Source: Cryptomeria japonica (Eukaryota; Streptophyta; Pinopsida; Cupressales; Cupressaceae). Taken from it: a stretch of DNA of 64,000 nucleotides. Every line of letters starts with the position of its first letter. Position 1 is the first letter of the stretch. Made by a program: the position numbers and the translations under genes. Below the pieces are notes generated by a model, which did no database searches, was not told the DNA's origin, and saw nothing but the letters and a program-made list of their open reading frames with translations. Positions 23,324 to 34,558 of this stretch are shown here, one piece after another. The DNA lies in the NCBI RefSeq assembly GCF_030272615.1, contig NC_081410.1:255239533-255303532 (forward strand). The letters run 5' to 3'.

Positions 23324-24556
23324 TGTAGCGTCCTAAAATTGCGACACTTGCAATTTCAACCGCATTTCGGTCTTCACGATGGCGACGCAACACGCAACCT
23401 GAATGGAGACCCTGAAACTTGCTCACGACACTGAAAACTGCATTTTTTAAGCACCCTGGCCTGAACCTCCTTGCACCCTGCTGTCCCGGGAGGTGGGACC
23501 AGAGCGCCCAGCGCCCTGGTCCCCAGGACCATGGCGCCCAGCGCCCTGGTCCCTGGGTCCTATTTTGGGCCCGATCTCCTAAGGGGTCTCGGGTCTTTTT
23601 GTTTGCAAATTGGAAATTACATTTCCTGGTCGGCCTAAGGTCGGGAAAATCAGTCTATCAGCCCTAATTGACAAGTATATAAACTACATTTTTCTCTCTC
23701 ATTTGGGATGAAGAGGATATGTGTACAAAGCATGGAAATTATACTCAAGCATTCAAGCATTCAAGCATTCCTTCAAGCAATTGATCATTTCAAGTCTCCA
23801 TTCAAGGCTAAGTGTTGCATTCAAGACAAGGATTCAACCATTGAAGAGGAGATCACATACTACATGCTACAACATACAACATACAACATCTAAACCTTCG
23901 CACATAAGGATACAAACATCCTTAGAACAAGGTATTAGTACTTGTTTTACATACATTTACATTTACAGCACTTGCTCATTTCTTGGTTAATTCCAAAACC
24001 GGGGTTTGACCTAAAGGCAAACCCCTAATCCCTAACCCCCCAATCGTCTTCGCTTTTCTGTGTGTAGGTTGCAGGTACGCAGCTGAAATTGAAGATCTGG
24101 AATCCTTGTGCAGAGACGAACAGATCCCCCTTCGTTTCGCGGATTTTTCGGAGGACCGTGGCACCGGGCGCCATCGTCCCGACAACTTTTGCTCAAATTT
24201 GCAGGACAGCGCCGTATCGACAATTTACTGCTAATTCCAGGTCCGCAGCTTCATACTGTATTCCTATCTCAGTTTATAAGCGAATCTTTATCACTTTCTA
24301 TGCCTGCTCAGCTTAATTTCCTTAACAACATTCTTTACAAAAGAGGGTAGCCTTGCTTTCCTAACCCTTGGAATTCATTTAGCATCCAATCTTACATTGT
24401 GTGGGATTGGATCTTATGAGTTTCAACCCCTCTTTTGAATGTAAAGTCTCTCCCCTAAGTGAAAAACCATCGAATCCTAGCGAACCTCCCTTCTCTCTCC
24501 TCGGAGTCGGAAGAGGGGAGAGCAACTAGGGTTCGATCGTGATTTTCCACTTTACA
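23324..24556 (+). repeat. 3' LTR of the gag-protease element
   Basis: 1233 bp, nearly identical to the copy at 16727-17960. It carries the same three hairpins at 23495-23522, 23526-23552 and 24153-24179. The second hairpin differs in sequence from its partner in the 5' LTR, yet both still pair (GGACCATGGCGC with GCGCCCTGGTCC here). Confidence 0.92.
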
Positions 24557-24561
24557 ATTTT

Positions 24562-26230
24562 ATATCAATTTCATGTAGTTTCATTGGTTGAGTTTGGATT
24601 TCCTATAGCATTTCCTTTGTATTTTGTGAAACTAACATGTTGTAGGTAGTATTTTGATGATGAAATTCATGTCTACACAATATGTATACTCCAAAGTGTA
24701 TGAGATCAGAAATAAAATTAGTGTGAAACATCAATGAGCAACCACAAACCCTAAGAAACATACTATTGTTCTCAATCTAAAACAATTAGAGGAATACATG
24801 TATGCAATGTAATAAATCAAATGAAAACGAGAAATAATACCTTCAATAATGCACCAATATTACCTCCATTTATATTCTCTTTGAAGTATAGGTACCATGT
24901 TGCTCTTAGAATTATATATTAACACTATTTTAGCATTGTGATAGCATGAAATCTCAAAGATTATAGATGTCAAAAATGGAATGAAAATTTATTTTATAAA
25001 TTTTTGTTATCGATCAATGGTGGAGATTTGATTAGAAAGAATTGATGATCAGTGGTCAAGATTTGATGAGAAGAATTAATTGAGAGATACTTGATTGCAT
25101 GATGGATATAGACATAATTGATTGATCAGCTAAGTGAAGAGTTTACAAATAATTCAAGTCTTAGGGTTTCATGTATAAATCTTAGATCTTGTAAGAGCTG
25201 ATGTTAGTTACAAGTTACTGGTTAGCAGTTAGCTACTAGATTTTGTTAGTACCTTTATCAATCAACAAGTCCATTGCTAATTTATGTACTCTTCTCAAAT
25301 TTGTAGTAAATGTTGAATGTTAATAATGAAGTTTTAAGTTGAAGATTGAGTATTGATAGTTGAAATTATAGCCACTTAAGAAAGGGCCACTGGAGGTACT
25401 TTAATTCTCTTAGTGGATTAAATTGTTGTTGTTAATGTTAATGTAGATTGTTGATTAGTTACTATAATAAATTTTTAACTTATTTGATTCAAATTAGTGT
25501 GCCTAATTACTAGTAATAATTTGATAAAATAAGTTGTTTGTAATTAACTACAACATATTAATCTCAATCAATTACTTGCAACAAATATTGTACCATTAGA
25601 CAATTACCCACAACAATTATTGTATAGTTAGATTTACCTTCAACATAGTCATGTTTTTAGTTTATATTGTTATTTCCACTTAATTTCCTATACATAGTCG
25701 ATAAAATAGCTTAGAATCTCCTCAATTATGCATACAATGCTAACACCATCCAATAAGAGATGCTTCCCTAGTTGATCATTAAATGAGCACATCTAAATTA
25801 ATAGGCTACTTGAATGCATGACCTTTCGACATCAATCTATTACACTTAGATAAAGTCAATTAGGCCATAGGCCTAAATGTAATATTAATAATAAATAAAG
25901 GTTTTACAAAAGATGTCAAAGACACAGAGTAGGGCCACTGATGCTAGAAGAAGGATGCAAACACAAAATCATCCTAGAAGTAACAAATGATTTATACCAG
26001 AGCCAGTAAAGCCAAAGAGGAGGATGAAAAAAAAAAGTGCATCTTGGATAGAACAATCAATATGCATCTGGAAGAGTACATAGGCCAAAAAAAATTGCAA
26101 ATCAAATTGAAATTAAATAATATATATATCTCTTCATTCATATTAGTGGACTAACCATCAATATTACTAGAAGCGACATTCACAGGGCAAATAAGAGGGT
26201 GAGAAAGATGTGTGATAAGAAGAAGTAGAT
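24562..26230. other. AT-rich noncoding interval
   Basis: No coding or RNA gene is recognised. The first 100 bp or so may be the remainder of the LTR-like sequence interrupted at 16726. The rest is simple AT-rich DNA. Confidence 0.5.
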
Positions 26231-26233
26231 CAT

Positions 26234-26659
26234 TCAAGGTCTCCAATATTCTATCACAAAGCTTTTGACTAAGCTCTCTCTTGTGAGAAACAAGACCATT
26301 TTGTAGTTTAGAGTCCTCCTTTTGATTAAGCCTCGTTTAAGGTCATTATATGTACACAAAAATCCATAATTATCCATTAGATCTTTACACTTGAAAAACT
26401 CACCAACAAGAGCCTTCCAATTGTGTAGGTCATAATCATGGATAACATGATTTAAAGTCTTCCCTAGATAGATATACTCATTCGCATAATCTACAACCAT
26501 GTGCACAACAAGCCCATAATATTGCAAAATATCCATTGCATTTGGCAAAAAGATGAATTCTACTTGGGTTGGGTAGAGTAGGTGTGAAGAAGTAAGTAAA
26601 AGTTCTTCCACAATGACGAATTTGATGACTTTCTCTACCAAATTAAAGGATAAGTGCAT
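26234..26659 (-). pseudogene. Unrecognised 141-codon open frame
   Basis: An open frame with plausible protein-like composition (LQYYGLVVHMVVDYANEYIY, DLHNWKALVGEFFKCKDLMD, GFLCTYNDLKRGLIKRR). I do not recognise it. It abuts the start of the copia gag relic, which reads in the opposite direction. Chance openness or a fragment of another element are both possible; no promoter or splice context is apparent. Confidence 0.3.
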
Positions 26660-26926
26660 AATTTTACTTTGTTCCTTACCTAATGCATGCGAAAATCTAA
26701 TTATGTCAATTAGAAGGAATTGTTTTACACCTAAATTTAAGGATATTATAGGAGTTTTTCTAAGTGAAATAAGCTAATGCTGGAGAGAAATTAGAAAAGG
26801 ATAAGCATGCAACTTTACTTTGTTCCTTACCCAATTCATGGGAAATTTTAGTTATGCCATTTATTACAAATTATTCTACACCTCAACTTGAGGATATTAT
26901 AGGAGTTTTGCTAAGTGAAGAAATCA
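26649..26926 (+). repeat. Tandem duplication inside the copia gag relic
   Basis: The segment at 26649-26774 (GATAAG...ACTTTGTTCCTTACC...GATATTATAGGAGTTTTTCTAAG) is repeated, with divergence, at 26800-26926. The period is about 151 bp. Both copies translate to the same gag motif. Confidence 0.75.
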
Positions 26927-27842
26927 GAAGAAAACTCATAGATGATTCTTCTATTGATGTCTTTTCTATAAAGGGTTAATATAAAGATATAAGGGGTAAG
27001 AAAAAGTAGGAGATAAAAGGTAGTCCAAGGGGAAAGGTAGTTTCAAATATCTTGGTAAATCTAATGTAAAGTGTTGGGGTTGTGGCAAGAGAGGTCATAT
27101 AAAGAAGTTATATAAATATAAGAAGAAAAATAAGTTCTCTAAGAAATCCTTAGATAATCATGGAATTTGTAGTGACAATTTTATCCTTGTTCATATTATC
27201 GGTGATAGACCTAGGTTAACTAACTTAGGCACATTATTTCACGCGACTCCTTAGGAGTCATAATATAGGTATAAGGAGTGTGATGGAGTACAATTTTTCC
27301 TTGGTTGCAACAATTATCTTGAAATAGTTAGTTGGTGAAAGGTGAAGGTTTCCTTCAAGCATAGGCGAGTAAATACACTCTAAAATATATTGCATATTTG
27401 AGGTATTCTCTCAAAATAGTTTTTTGGGGAAAGGTGAAGATTTCCTTAAAGGATGAGAGAGTAAAGACACTCTAAAATGTATTGTAAATCTTATTTCTAT
27501 TTATAAGATGATTGATTTTGGATTGCATATGAACTTTGATTAGAAGGGTTGCAAGTTATCTAGAAGGAATTTGGTGTTTGATAAAGGAATTAGGCATGGT
27601 ACACTCTTTAAGTTAAAAACATCAACTTTTTATACCTCATTTAGTGTAAGCTAGCTTGAATTAGGTATGTTTTGGTACCATATAATGGGTAAAATAGGAA
27701 AATAATATTTGAAAACCTTGGTAATTATTGTGGAAGATATTTTAAATTATTTTATTGGTTTTAAGTTTTATTAAAATTGCTAAATATAGGACACCCCCCT
27801 CCACATTACAACACAATAGATAACTAAAATAATGAATAGAAT
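26649..27842 (+). pseudogene. Ty1/copia gag, protease and pre-integrase relic (left part of a split element)
   Basis: In broken frames the plus strand reads LLCSLPNSWEILVMPF and DIIGVLLSEEIRRK (copia gag). A zinc knuckle KCWGCGKRGHIKKLY (27069-27113) follows, with the last Cys changed to Tyr. A protease-like LFHATP segment and a LG.NNYLEI... region come next, then the GAG-pre-integrase stretch near 27640-27700 (WYHIMGKIGK..LKTL). The order gag-protease-integrase is copia-like. Coding continues on the far side of the inserted 8.9 kb element at 36950, so the two parts were once one copia element on the plus strand. It carries many stops and indels and is clearly inactive. Confidence 0.8.
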
Positions 27843-30071
27843 TGTTATGCCTTGCATACCTAGCCCCATTAGTTTCCTTGTCTTGAAAATATGGGTCCCC
27901 TCTCTTTTGATTTTGTAGTTTTGTTTTTCTTAGTTTTTGCCCTAGAACCCCGGAGTCCCGAGGTGTTCTTTGCTTGGTTTTTGAAGTCCTACCTCGGAAC
28001 CCTGGAGTCCTGAGGTGTTTTTTGCTTGGTTTTGAAGTCCTACCTCAAAACCTCAAAACCCTAGAGTCCCAAGGTAGGATTTTGTTTCTTGTTTTGGTCA
28101 ATGACTCAGAACCCTAGAGCCCCGGAGTCCCGAGGTCTTGCCTTGTTCCTTTTTGTTGAAGCCTCAGAATCTCAAAATTCTGGAATTTTGAGTTCTTCAT
28201 GTTTTGTCATTTGTGAACTTCAAAAGCCTGGAGTCCTGAAGTTGTTTTGTGTTTCCACCTCGGAACCCCGAAGTCCCAAGGTGCCCCGCTTGTTTTGTTT
28301 TTTTTTCACCCTAGGAGTCCAGAACCCCATAGTATCGGAGTACCGAGGTGTGTTATTGTTTTTTTGTCCTAACCTCAGAAGTCTGGAACCCTCGAGTTCC
28401 GAGGTGTGTTTTTGGTTTTCTTGTTTGTCATCTCCAAATCCCGGAACCTTGGAGTTCCAAAGTTCTTTTCCCCTTAAGCCACATTTTCAATTCAGAACCC
28501 CGAGATCTTAGACCATCTTATTAGGCCTTCAACTAAGTCCACCCCGAAACCCTGGAGTTCTAGGCTCCATTGTTTTGTCTCACCCTGGAAGCCCGGAGTT
28601 CTGGGCCATGTTGTTTTAGCCTCTCTTAACCTCGAAGTCTCGGAGTTCCGAAGTTAATTATTTTTGAAGGAGTCTCCCACCTCGGAACCCTGGAATCCCG
28701 AAGTGGGTGATAAAATTGATATTTTGACTATGTGATAGGCTAATTTTTGGTTCTTTCTTGCAGATTAGAGCAATTAAATGGACCCAACCTCCAGAAAGAT
28801 AGTTAAGGAATTGGATAAGCTACCTACAACCATGAAGTACCAATACCAAGGTCAAATGTATGCTTCCAAATTGGAGGATCATATCAAGTGGATGACAGAC
28901 ACAGAGATCAAGCATATTGAGCTCGAAGATATTGAAAAGCAAATTTTGGAGAAGTCTGAGTTCTGAATTTGGCATGTTGTTGATCCTCCGGCTGAGGTAG
29001 TTGTATGCCTCATTAGCAACTATAAAAGCTATAAAAAGAAGTGAAAGATAAACATATAGTTGCTAATGAGAGCAAGATATTTTTGAAGAATTTTGCATGT
29101 CACTGTGACTGGGACTTCAACTAGTACTCCAACACATACTTTAATTATTGAGAAAGTTTTGCATGATTATGAAGTGTTGGTTCATGGAGCTCTATTTTCA
29201 TAATGCTCACCCAGTCACAGTTTTGTAGTAGTTAACTAGAGTTCGAGGCAGAGACTTGCATGTCAACTGCAACTCCTTGCTTTTTTAGTGATAGGTTTAT
29301 TTCCTAGAAAGTAGGACAAGAAAAGTTATAAATTAGAGATTTTGATTCATTGTAAGGGTCCACAAATTGATGATTTGAGGCCCAATTAGATATTCTTTTA
29401 AGATATTTTCATGCAGATTTTATGAGTTTCAGTAGATGTAATACATTCTTTGGAGTTAATACAAGAAGCAGTTTATAGATTGCCTGATCTATGCGTATGT
29501 ACTATGAATTTTTTTTTTGCAATCTGGTAATGTCCGTTGTTTGAAATCAACAACTTATTTTGGTCTTATGTTTTATTTCTTTATGAATCATAATGCGCAC
29601 ATAAGTGGCGTATGAGAATTAATGTGATAGGACGATGTTGTGGTGATATTCTTTCCACAAATTTGTGAGGTTGCATGACTTTGCATGTTTATTGGAGGTC
29701 CGTTATTGAATGTTGGTTTGAATGATATTGATTATTTTTGGATTGCAGGGTGCTAATTGAGTAGTTCATTTAGTTTTCATTGTTATTTTATTGTTTCCCT
29801 GATCTATCTTTTGCTGTTTATTTTGGAAGAGAATCTAAATCATAAAATACAAAAAAAAAAAAAAAGTTAAGCTATTGGAAGTTGTTTGAACCAGCAGGCC
29901 CCTTGACAGGTACAATCACATCAACCATTGAGCTTCCCATCACCATTGAGACCCAACTATAGAGAGCTTCGAGTAGTTAGTTTCCTAAAACTTATTGCTT
30001 TTCAAGAGAGGTGGTGAGTGTTCACATTAACTACCGGACTATTGGTGAGTGTATCAAAACACCCGTCAACA
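27843..30071 (+). repeat. 5' LTR with hairpin array
   Basis: Between about 27940 and 28704 a GC-rich imperfect palindrome recurs at least eight times at about 40-110 bp spacing in T-rich DNA. Its arms are ACCTCGGG-like and CCCGAGGT-like around an AACCCCGGAGT core. Downstream, at 28778-28963, is a 62-codon open frame (SRKIVKELDKLP...IKWMTDTEIKHIELEDIEKQ) that is kept and extended to 85 codons in the other LTR. Confidence 0.88.
28778..28966 (+). other. Short conserved open frame within the LTR
   Basis: The 62-codon frame MDPTSRKIVKELDKLPTTMK... recurs as 85 codons in the 3' LTR at 35456-35713, with mostly conservative changes. It is charged and probably helical, and I recognise no family. It may be a leader peptide or simply reflect shared descent of the LTRs. 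It sits just after a TTTCTTGCAG splice-acceptor-like sequence. Confidence 0.4.
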
Positions 30072-30076
30072 AAAAA

Positions 30077-30097
30077 TGGCACTAGAAGGAGGGCGTG
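30077..30097 (+). other. Candidate primer-binding site
   Basis: TGGCACTAGAAGGAGGGCG follows the 5' LTR after a five-base A run and starts with TGG, as expected for tRNA priming. The tRNA is not assigned. Confidence 0.5.
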
Positions 30098-30160
30098 TAA
30101 TGATTTCTGAATTATTTTCTTAAGTTAGAGTGAGTTAGACCTTGGGAAATTTTAACTCCA

Positions 30161-33100
30161 ATGGGTAGTCCATTATGCATACTCGGGATTGTGCATATAA
30201 TTCCTCATCATGCGTATAATGGGTTTTCCATGTTCTTTCCTGAGAATGGACAAAGTGCTTCAGACCATGTAAATGTTTTTAAACATCAAGTGTTTTTTCT
30301 TCAAAGCACATTGGAGGATGTTGCTTGCAACTTGTTCATTCAAACTCTTCAGGGTTCAACATCACAGTGGTATGCAAATCTTTCTCCTAACCTAATTTGT
30401 TTATGGTATGAACTTGAATTCCTTTTCTTAAGTCAATTCAATCCTTTCACAAGATTGGAAGACACGCTAATTCAATTTGCAAATGTGAAAAGAGTATCTG
30501 GTGAATCAATTGCTCAATTCAATAATAGATTCTTTCTTATATATCAAAGAGTTAAATCTACAAGCAGAGTAATAGATGCAAGATTTTTGAAAGGTCATTA
30601 CTTTTGGGGTATTGGTACTATATTTGCAGTGACGATTAAAATTTTTGGTGAAGTCAATGATGTACATCAGGCACTTGGAATAGCCTTAATCTTAGCACAA
30701 TCTGGATATGAAGCTGTGAATAATAATTTTTACCATTTTAATGAAATTGTGTTAGGGGATTGTTTGTATGTACAAACTTGTGCTCAAGCATACACCATGC
30801 CTATCCAACAACAAGCATTTGAAAGCTACAACTTGCCAAATCTGCCTATTATGACTTCAAATAACATGATAGATCAACCTAGTTGTAATCAATGAATACA
30901 ACTTTCAAATCTGAATGAAAATGCTACATCTACTAATGAAGTTTGTATGGCTGCAACTTATTTCTTTGGTCATGATTCAGGAAGAAGAACAATAGATTAT
31001 AATGAATTTGTAGCTACAAAAGTCAATGATCAGTCATGCCACATGAACTGTTTGTTTGAAAATAAAGAAGAAGTGGCCGCAAATTCTGATTACAAGCAGA
31101 AAATCAGATTTGGAGGTGATTCAACAACCACTTTTGGTAGATATTTGGGAGAAGTTGAAGTTGCCACAACACTGCCCCAACACTTTTATAATGAAGAATC
31201 AACAAGTGGAAGGTTTCATATGCATTGTCAAGGTGAATACCATGATGATCAACCGCATGATGGAGGTGTGCAAAATTTTGGTTTATGGTTGGATACTACA
31301 CCTACGTATAAACATTTGGATGAAAGGTTGAGACAACTGGGTGTCTCTAAGTCTTAGGGGGATTTTGCATGGGTAGATGGATGTAGAATACACTGCACAA
31401 ACAAACATTGTGAGATTAATTGTTGTGTTTTCCTTGAGAGATTGGATAGATATTTGAAACACATGATTAAACTTGAGGATGTATTCACTCCCCTATAAGA
31501 TTATTGGGACCATGACTTGACAAATGAGTTGAGAGAACAACTCCTACTGCTTAAGGCACAAGAGGATTCACAATCATTTACTCATGAAGGCAATTTCCTT
31601 GATCAGAACCTGTATGATAGAGAACTTATGACAAGTATGGATGAAGCTGGTAAGTTGGTATCTACGCCTTCCCCTATCGATGAACATGAGAGATATGTCA
31701 AATTGAATCCACTATGTAATAACAACATTGATTGGCATTTGGATTCATTGAACAAAGAGGTTGAGTTGATGATTAATCTTGATGTGATTGGAGTAAGGAA
31801 TGAAAGTCCCACTGATTTCGAATGTAGAAACACTAATTTGTGTGGTGATTTTGTGAGTAATGAGATCGATCTTGCAAAATATTGTGAAATTGAAAAGGTG
31901 AATCATAACTACATTTGTGTGGATAAGGGTAATAAGTTTGAAATCAGATGTGTAGGTGGTGATGACAAAATCTTCTCACTTGAATTCCAAGGCTAAGATG
32001 ATTCAAGTAAGTGGAATTACAATGATGAGAAGGAAGACAATATATTCATTGATGAGGTTGTAGATGATCTTTTCCTGCATTCTGATGATGAGTTGGTGGA
32101 TCAAGCCTTTAACACAAATAGAGGAATTAATCTAAATCAAAAATTCCTTGATGAATGCCTAAATCAGATTTACCTCGACCATGAAAACAAACCATCCAAT
32201 GAGATGAATGTTGACGAAATTTATTTATTACATGTAACTAACCATTTGTTACAACAAAATGTTGATGATGAGGCTGAGGATGGTGAAGGTCATGTTGATA
32301 GAGAGCATACTTCCAAAAGAAAGTCAGAAGTTGAGCTACCTGTACAAATCCAACAATGGGAAATCAGGGAGTGTTTCCACCAATTTGATTTTATGCATTC
32401 AAATGAACTTTTAGGAGAAGTTTCATATTCTCAATTTTATAAGGTGTATGAATTTAAAGATAAAATACCTAATGTTGTTTTCTCTACTTTTGTTGATCCC
32501 ATCCAGGAAATTGATGAAGTTGATGTTGTGCAAGAAGACGAGAATCCCCAAGCTTTGCAAGTTGAAGTTCAAGGTTATATTCAACTAACTGCAGAAGATG
32601 AAGTGCAAAGAATGATGAACCTTGTGGTAGAGCTAAGTGTTGAAATGGACAACCCAGGATACTCCGGTAATATAGTAGATTTTGTAGTATGTGATTCATG
32701 AAGAATCCATCTTATGAATTCACACCTAGAGGTATGTTGTTCTGATTTTATACTTGCTTGGGATATTGTTGTTGTTGCAAATTTTAAGATGGATACTAAA
32801 GAAGGTAATTTGAAGAAAAAAGAACCTCATATTTCTTATTTATAAGAAGAAGTATTTGAAGTAAATAGTCCAATGGCAACCAAATATCTTAGTTCACCAC
32901 TTGGGATCGCTATTCATGATAAAGATGTGTTAGAAATTGAAGCTAATATTGTTGACAGTCAGCATAACACGTCACTGATAGATGTTACTTTTCTTGACAT
33001 GTATGAACCTGAGCGGGACACCAAGTTCTACCTTGAGCTGGGACCTCATAGCGACAAAGTAACTATGCGAGAGCATGCTCCTACAATGCAATCAAATCAG

Positions 33101-33277
33101 GTGGCCTCCTTCCTTTTCCCTCCGTATGATGATTGCTTTGTGTTTGAGTATGAGGTGGGGGAGATTAAAACTTGTTTATGGGTATATCGCAATCAAAATG
33201 AAAACCCACAATTACCAATCTTTAAAGTTTTGTGCTCTCAAAATGAATTGAAATTGTTAAAGCTTTACATTTTTTAG
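30161..33277 (+). pseudogene. gag: Gag-type long ORF with six in-frame stops
   Basis: About 1,038 codons stay in a single frame. Stops lie at 30893-30895, 31355-31357, 31496-31498, 31994-31996, 32699-32701 and 32843-32845. The first 244 residues carry a Ty3-type gag domain: DHVNVFKHQVFFLQSTLEDV, LQGSTSQWYANLSPN, FLSQFNPFTRLEDTLIQFAN, VSGESIAQFNNRFFL and VHQALGIALI. The remainder is acidic and has no recognised enzyme; it includes a Cys/His cluster GCRIHCTNKHCEINCC at about 31380-31430. There is no protease or reverse-transcriptase motif. Every stop can be explained by one C-to-T change from CAA, CAG or CGA. Confidence 0.82.
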
Positions 33278-34558
33278 TACAAAAATAAATTTGCTAGACT
33301 TAGGACTTGGCCAACTAAGTTTTTACTGGTGAACATAATGAAAAATCAGTCAAGAAGTGGTCAAAATTTTTGTTGTCCCATTTTGTTAACATCGAATCTT
33401 AAGTTGTCTTAATGTTAGCTTAGGCTAGCTAGGTAGGTTTAGTTTAGTTTCCTTTTTGTTTTCGTTGTTTTTCCTTGTTGTTTGGTCTTTCTTGTCTTTT
33501 GGTCTTCTTGTGTGTCAATGTTGTGTCTTCTTTGGTTTCTTGTGTTTTGGTTTTGGTTTGTTGTTTTCTTGGGTTTGCTTGTTGTTTGTTCAATTTTGTT
33601 TTGGCTTCTTGTTTGTTTCCCTTTTTGTTTTCTTCGGTTCATTTGTCTCATTCTGTTAATTTCATTTTGTTGTGTCAAGATACATGTTTATTCTCAAAGA
33701 TTCTAAAGGATAGGTGTTCTTTGCATAAAAAATTGGGAGAATATTGAGAGACTTCGACTCTTTTCTCTTTACAGCTTCATTATTGTCTGGTTAATTTTGA
33801 AATCTTTGTCTACACTCATCCAAGGTGATATATAATGATTTAATTATGATTCGAGTTCTTGACTCTCAATTGGAAAAGGCTAACCTAATTACTCAGCACT
33901 ACCATCACACTAAGTTACATCATAAAATTTTGTAAGATATCAGATGAACTTGTTTCCAAGTGAAAAATCAGAAGTCAAGATGTTTCACGTTGTCCACCAT
34001 GGCTCCCAACCCAGTAATTGGACTTCAATGTTTGAAAGTTTCTTAAATGTTACAAAGAAATGCTCATTTTATACTTTATGATGTGAAAAATGATCTAAAA
34101 AATAATAATAATAAAAGAGAAAAGAAATTATCCACTTGCAACAACTAAACTTGGGTGTTTCAAATAATCTCCACCAGGGCTATGGACACCTGGTTGGCAG
34201 TGGAGCGTTGCTTGACGGGAGCTAAAGGTATCTCTATTGGGGCTATGAACGCCCAGCTGGTAGCAGAGCTATGCCTAGGATGACCTTTGCGAAACATGTT
34301 GATTGACTTCACCTGCGTAGCTTGGGCCCAATTTCCTTTGTTTATCTTCATTATTGAGAATGATGGAGTAATGAATCATGCACACACACTTAAGAGTTAA
34401 TATTGTTCAGTTTTGAACTTGATTGTTTGTTCATTAGTTCACTCATCTTTTTGCTCTTATAAATTGTTTTGAATGATAGTAGCCTTAGGTGTCATGTTAT
34501 ATCAGAGATTCTAAAGTTCTAAAATGCCTAGAGTCATTTTTCACAGATAGTCATCATT
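33278..34558 (+). other. 3' noncoding region of the gag-only element
   Basis: T- and G-rich low-complexity DNA (33430-33680), then a pair of related GC-rich hairpin-like segments at about 34167-34206 and 34230-34270. Each contains GGGCTATG(G/A)AC and ends (G/C)AG(T/A)GGAGC or GCAGAGC. I could not pick out a convincing polypurine tract before 34559. Confidence 0.55.

Larger units (their letters stand above)
16727..24556 (+). mobile_element. Non-autonomous Ty3/gypsy-type LTR element (gag-protease only)
   Basis: This is a complete structure: 5' LTR 16727-17960, 3' LTR 23324-24556, both TG...CA, flanked by the target duplication ATTTT (16722-16726 and 24557-24561). A primer-binding-site candidate follows the 5' LTR, and a purine-rich tract AAAGTGGGGGCTAAA lies just before the 3' LTR. 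The interior holds one long gag-protease frame and no reverse transcriptase, RNase H or integrase, so it resembles elements described as TR-GAG or LARD types and would depend on another element's enzymes. By eye the LTRs differ at only about twenty to twenty-five positions, mostly transitions, which suggests a fairly recent insertion. Confidence 0.92.

Noticed and set aside
33439-33747. Gln/Lys/Thr-rich minus frame and Phe/Cys-rich plus frames
   Set aside because: Products of a T- and G-rich low-complexity tract in the 3' noncoding part of the gag-only element.
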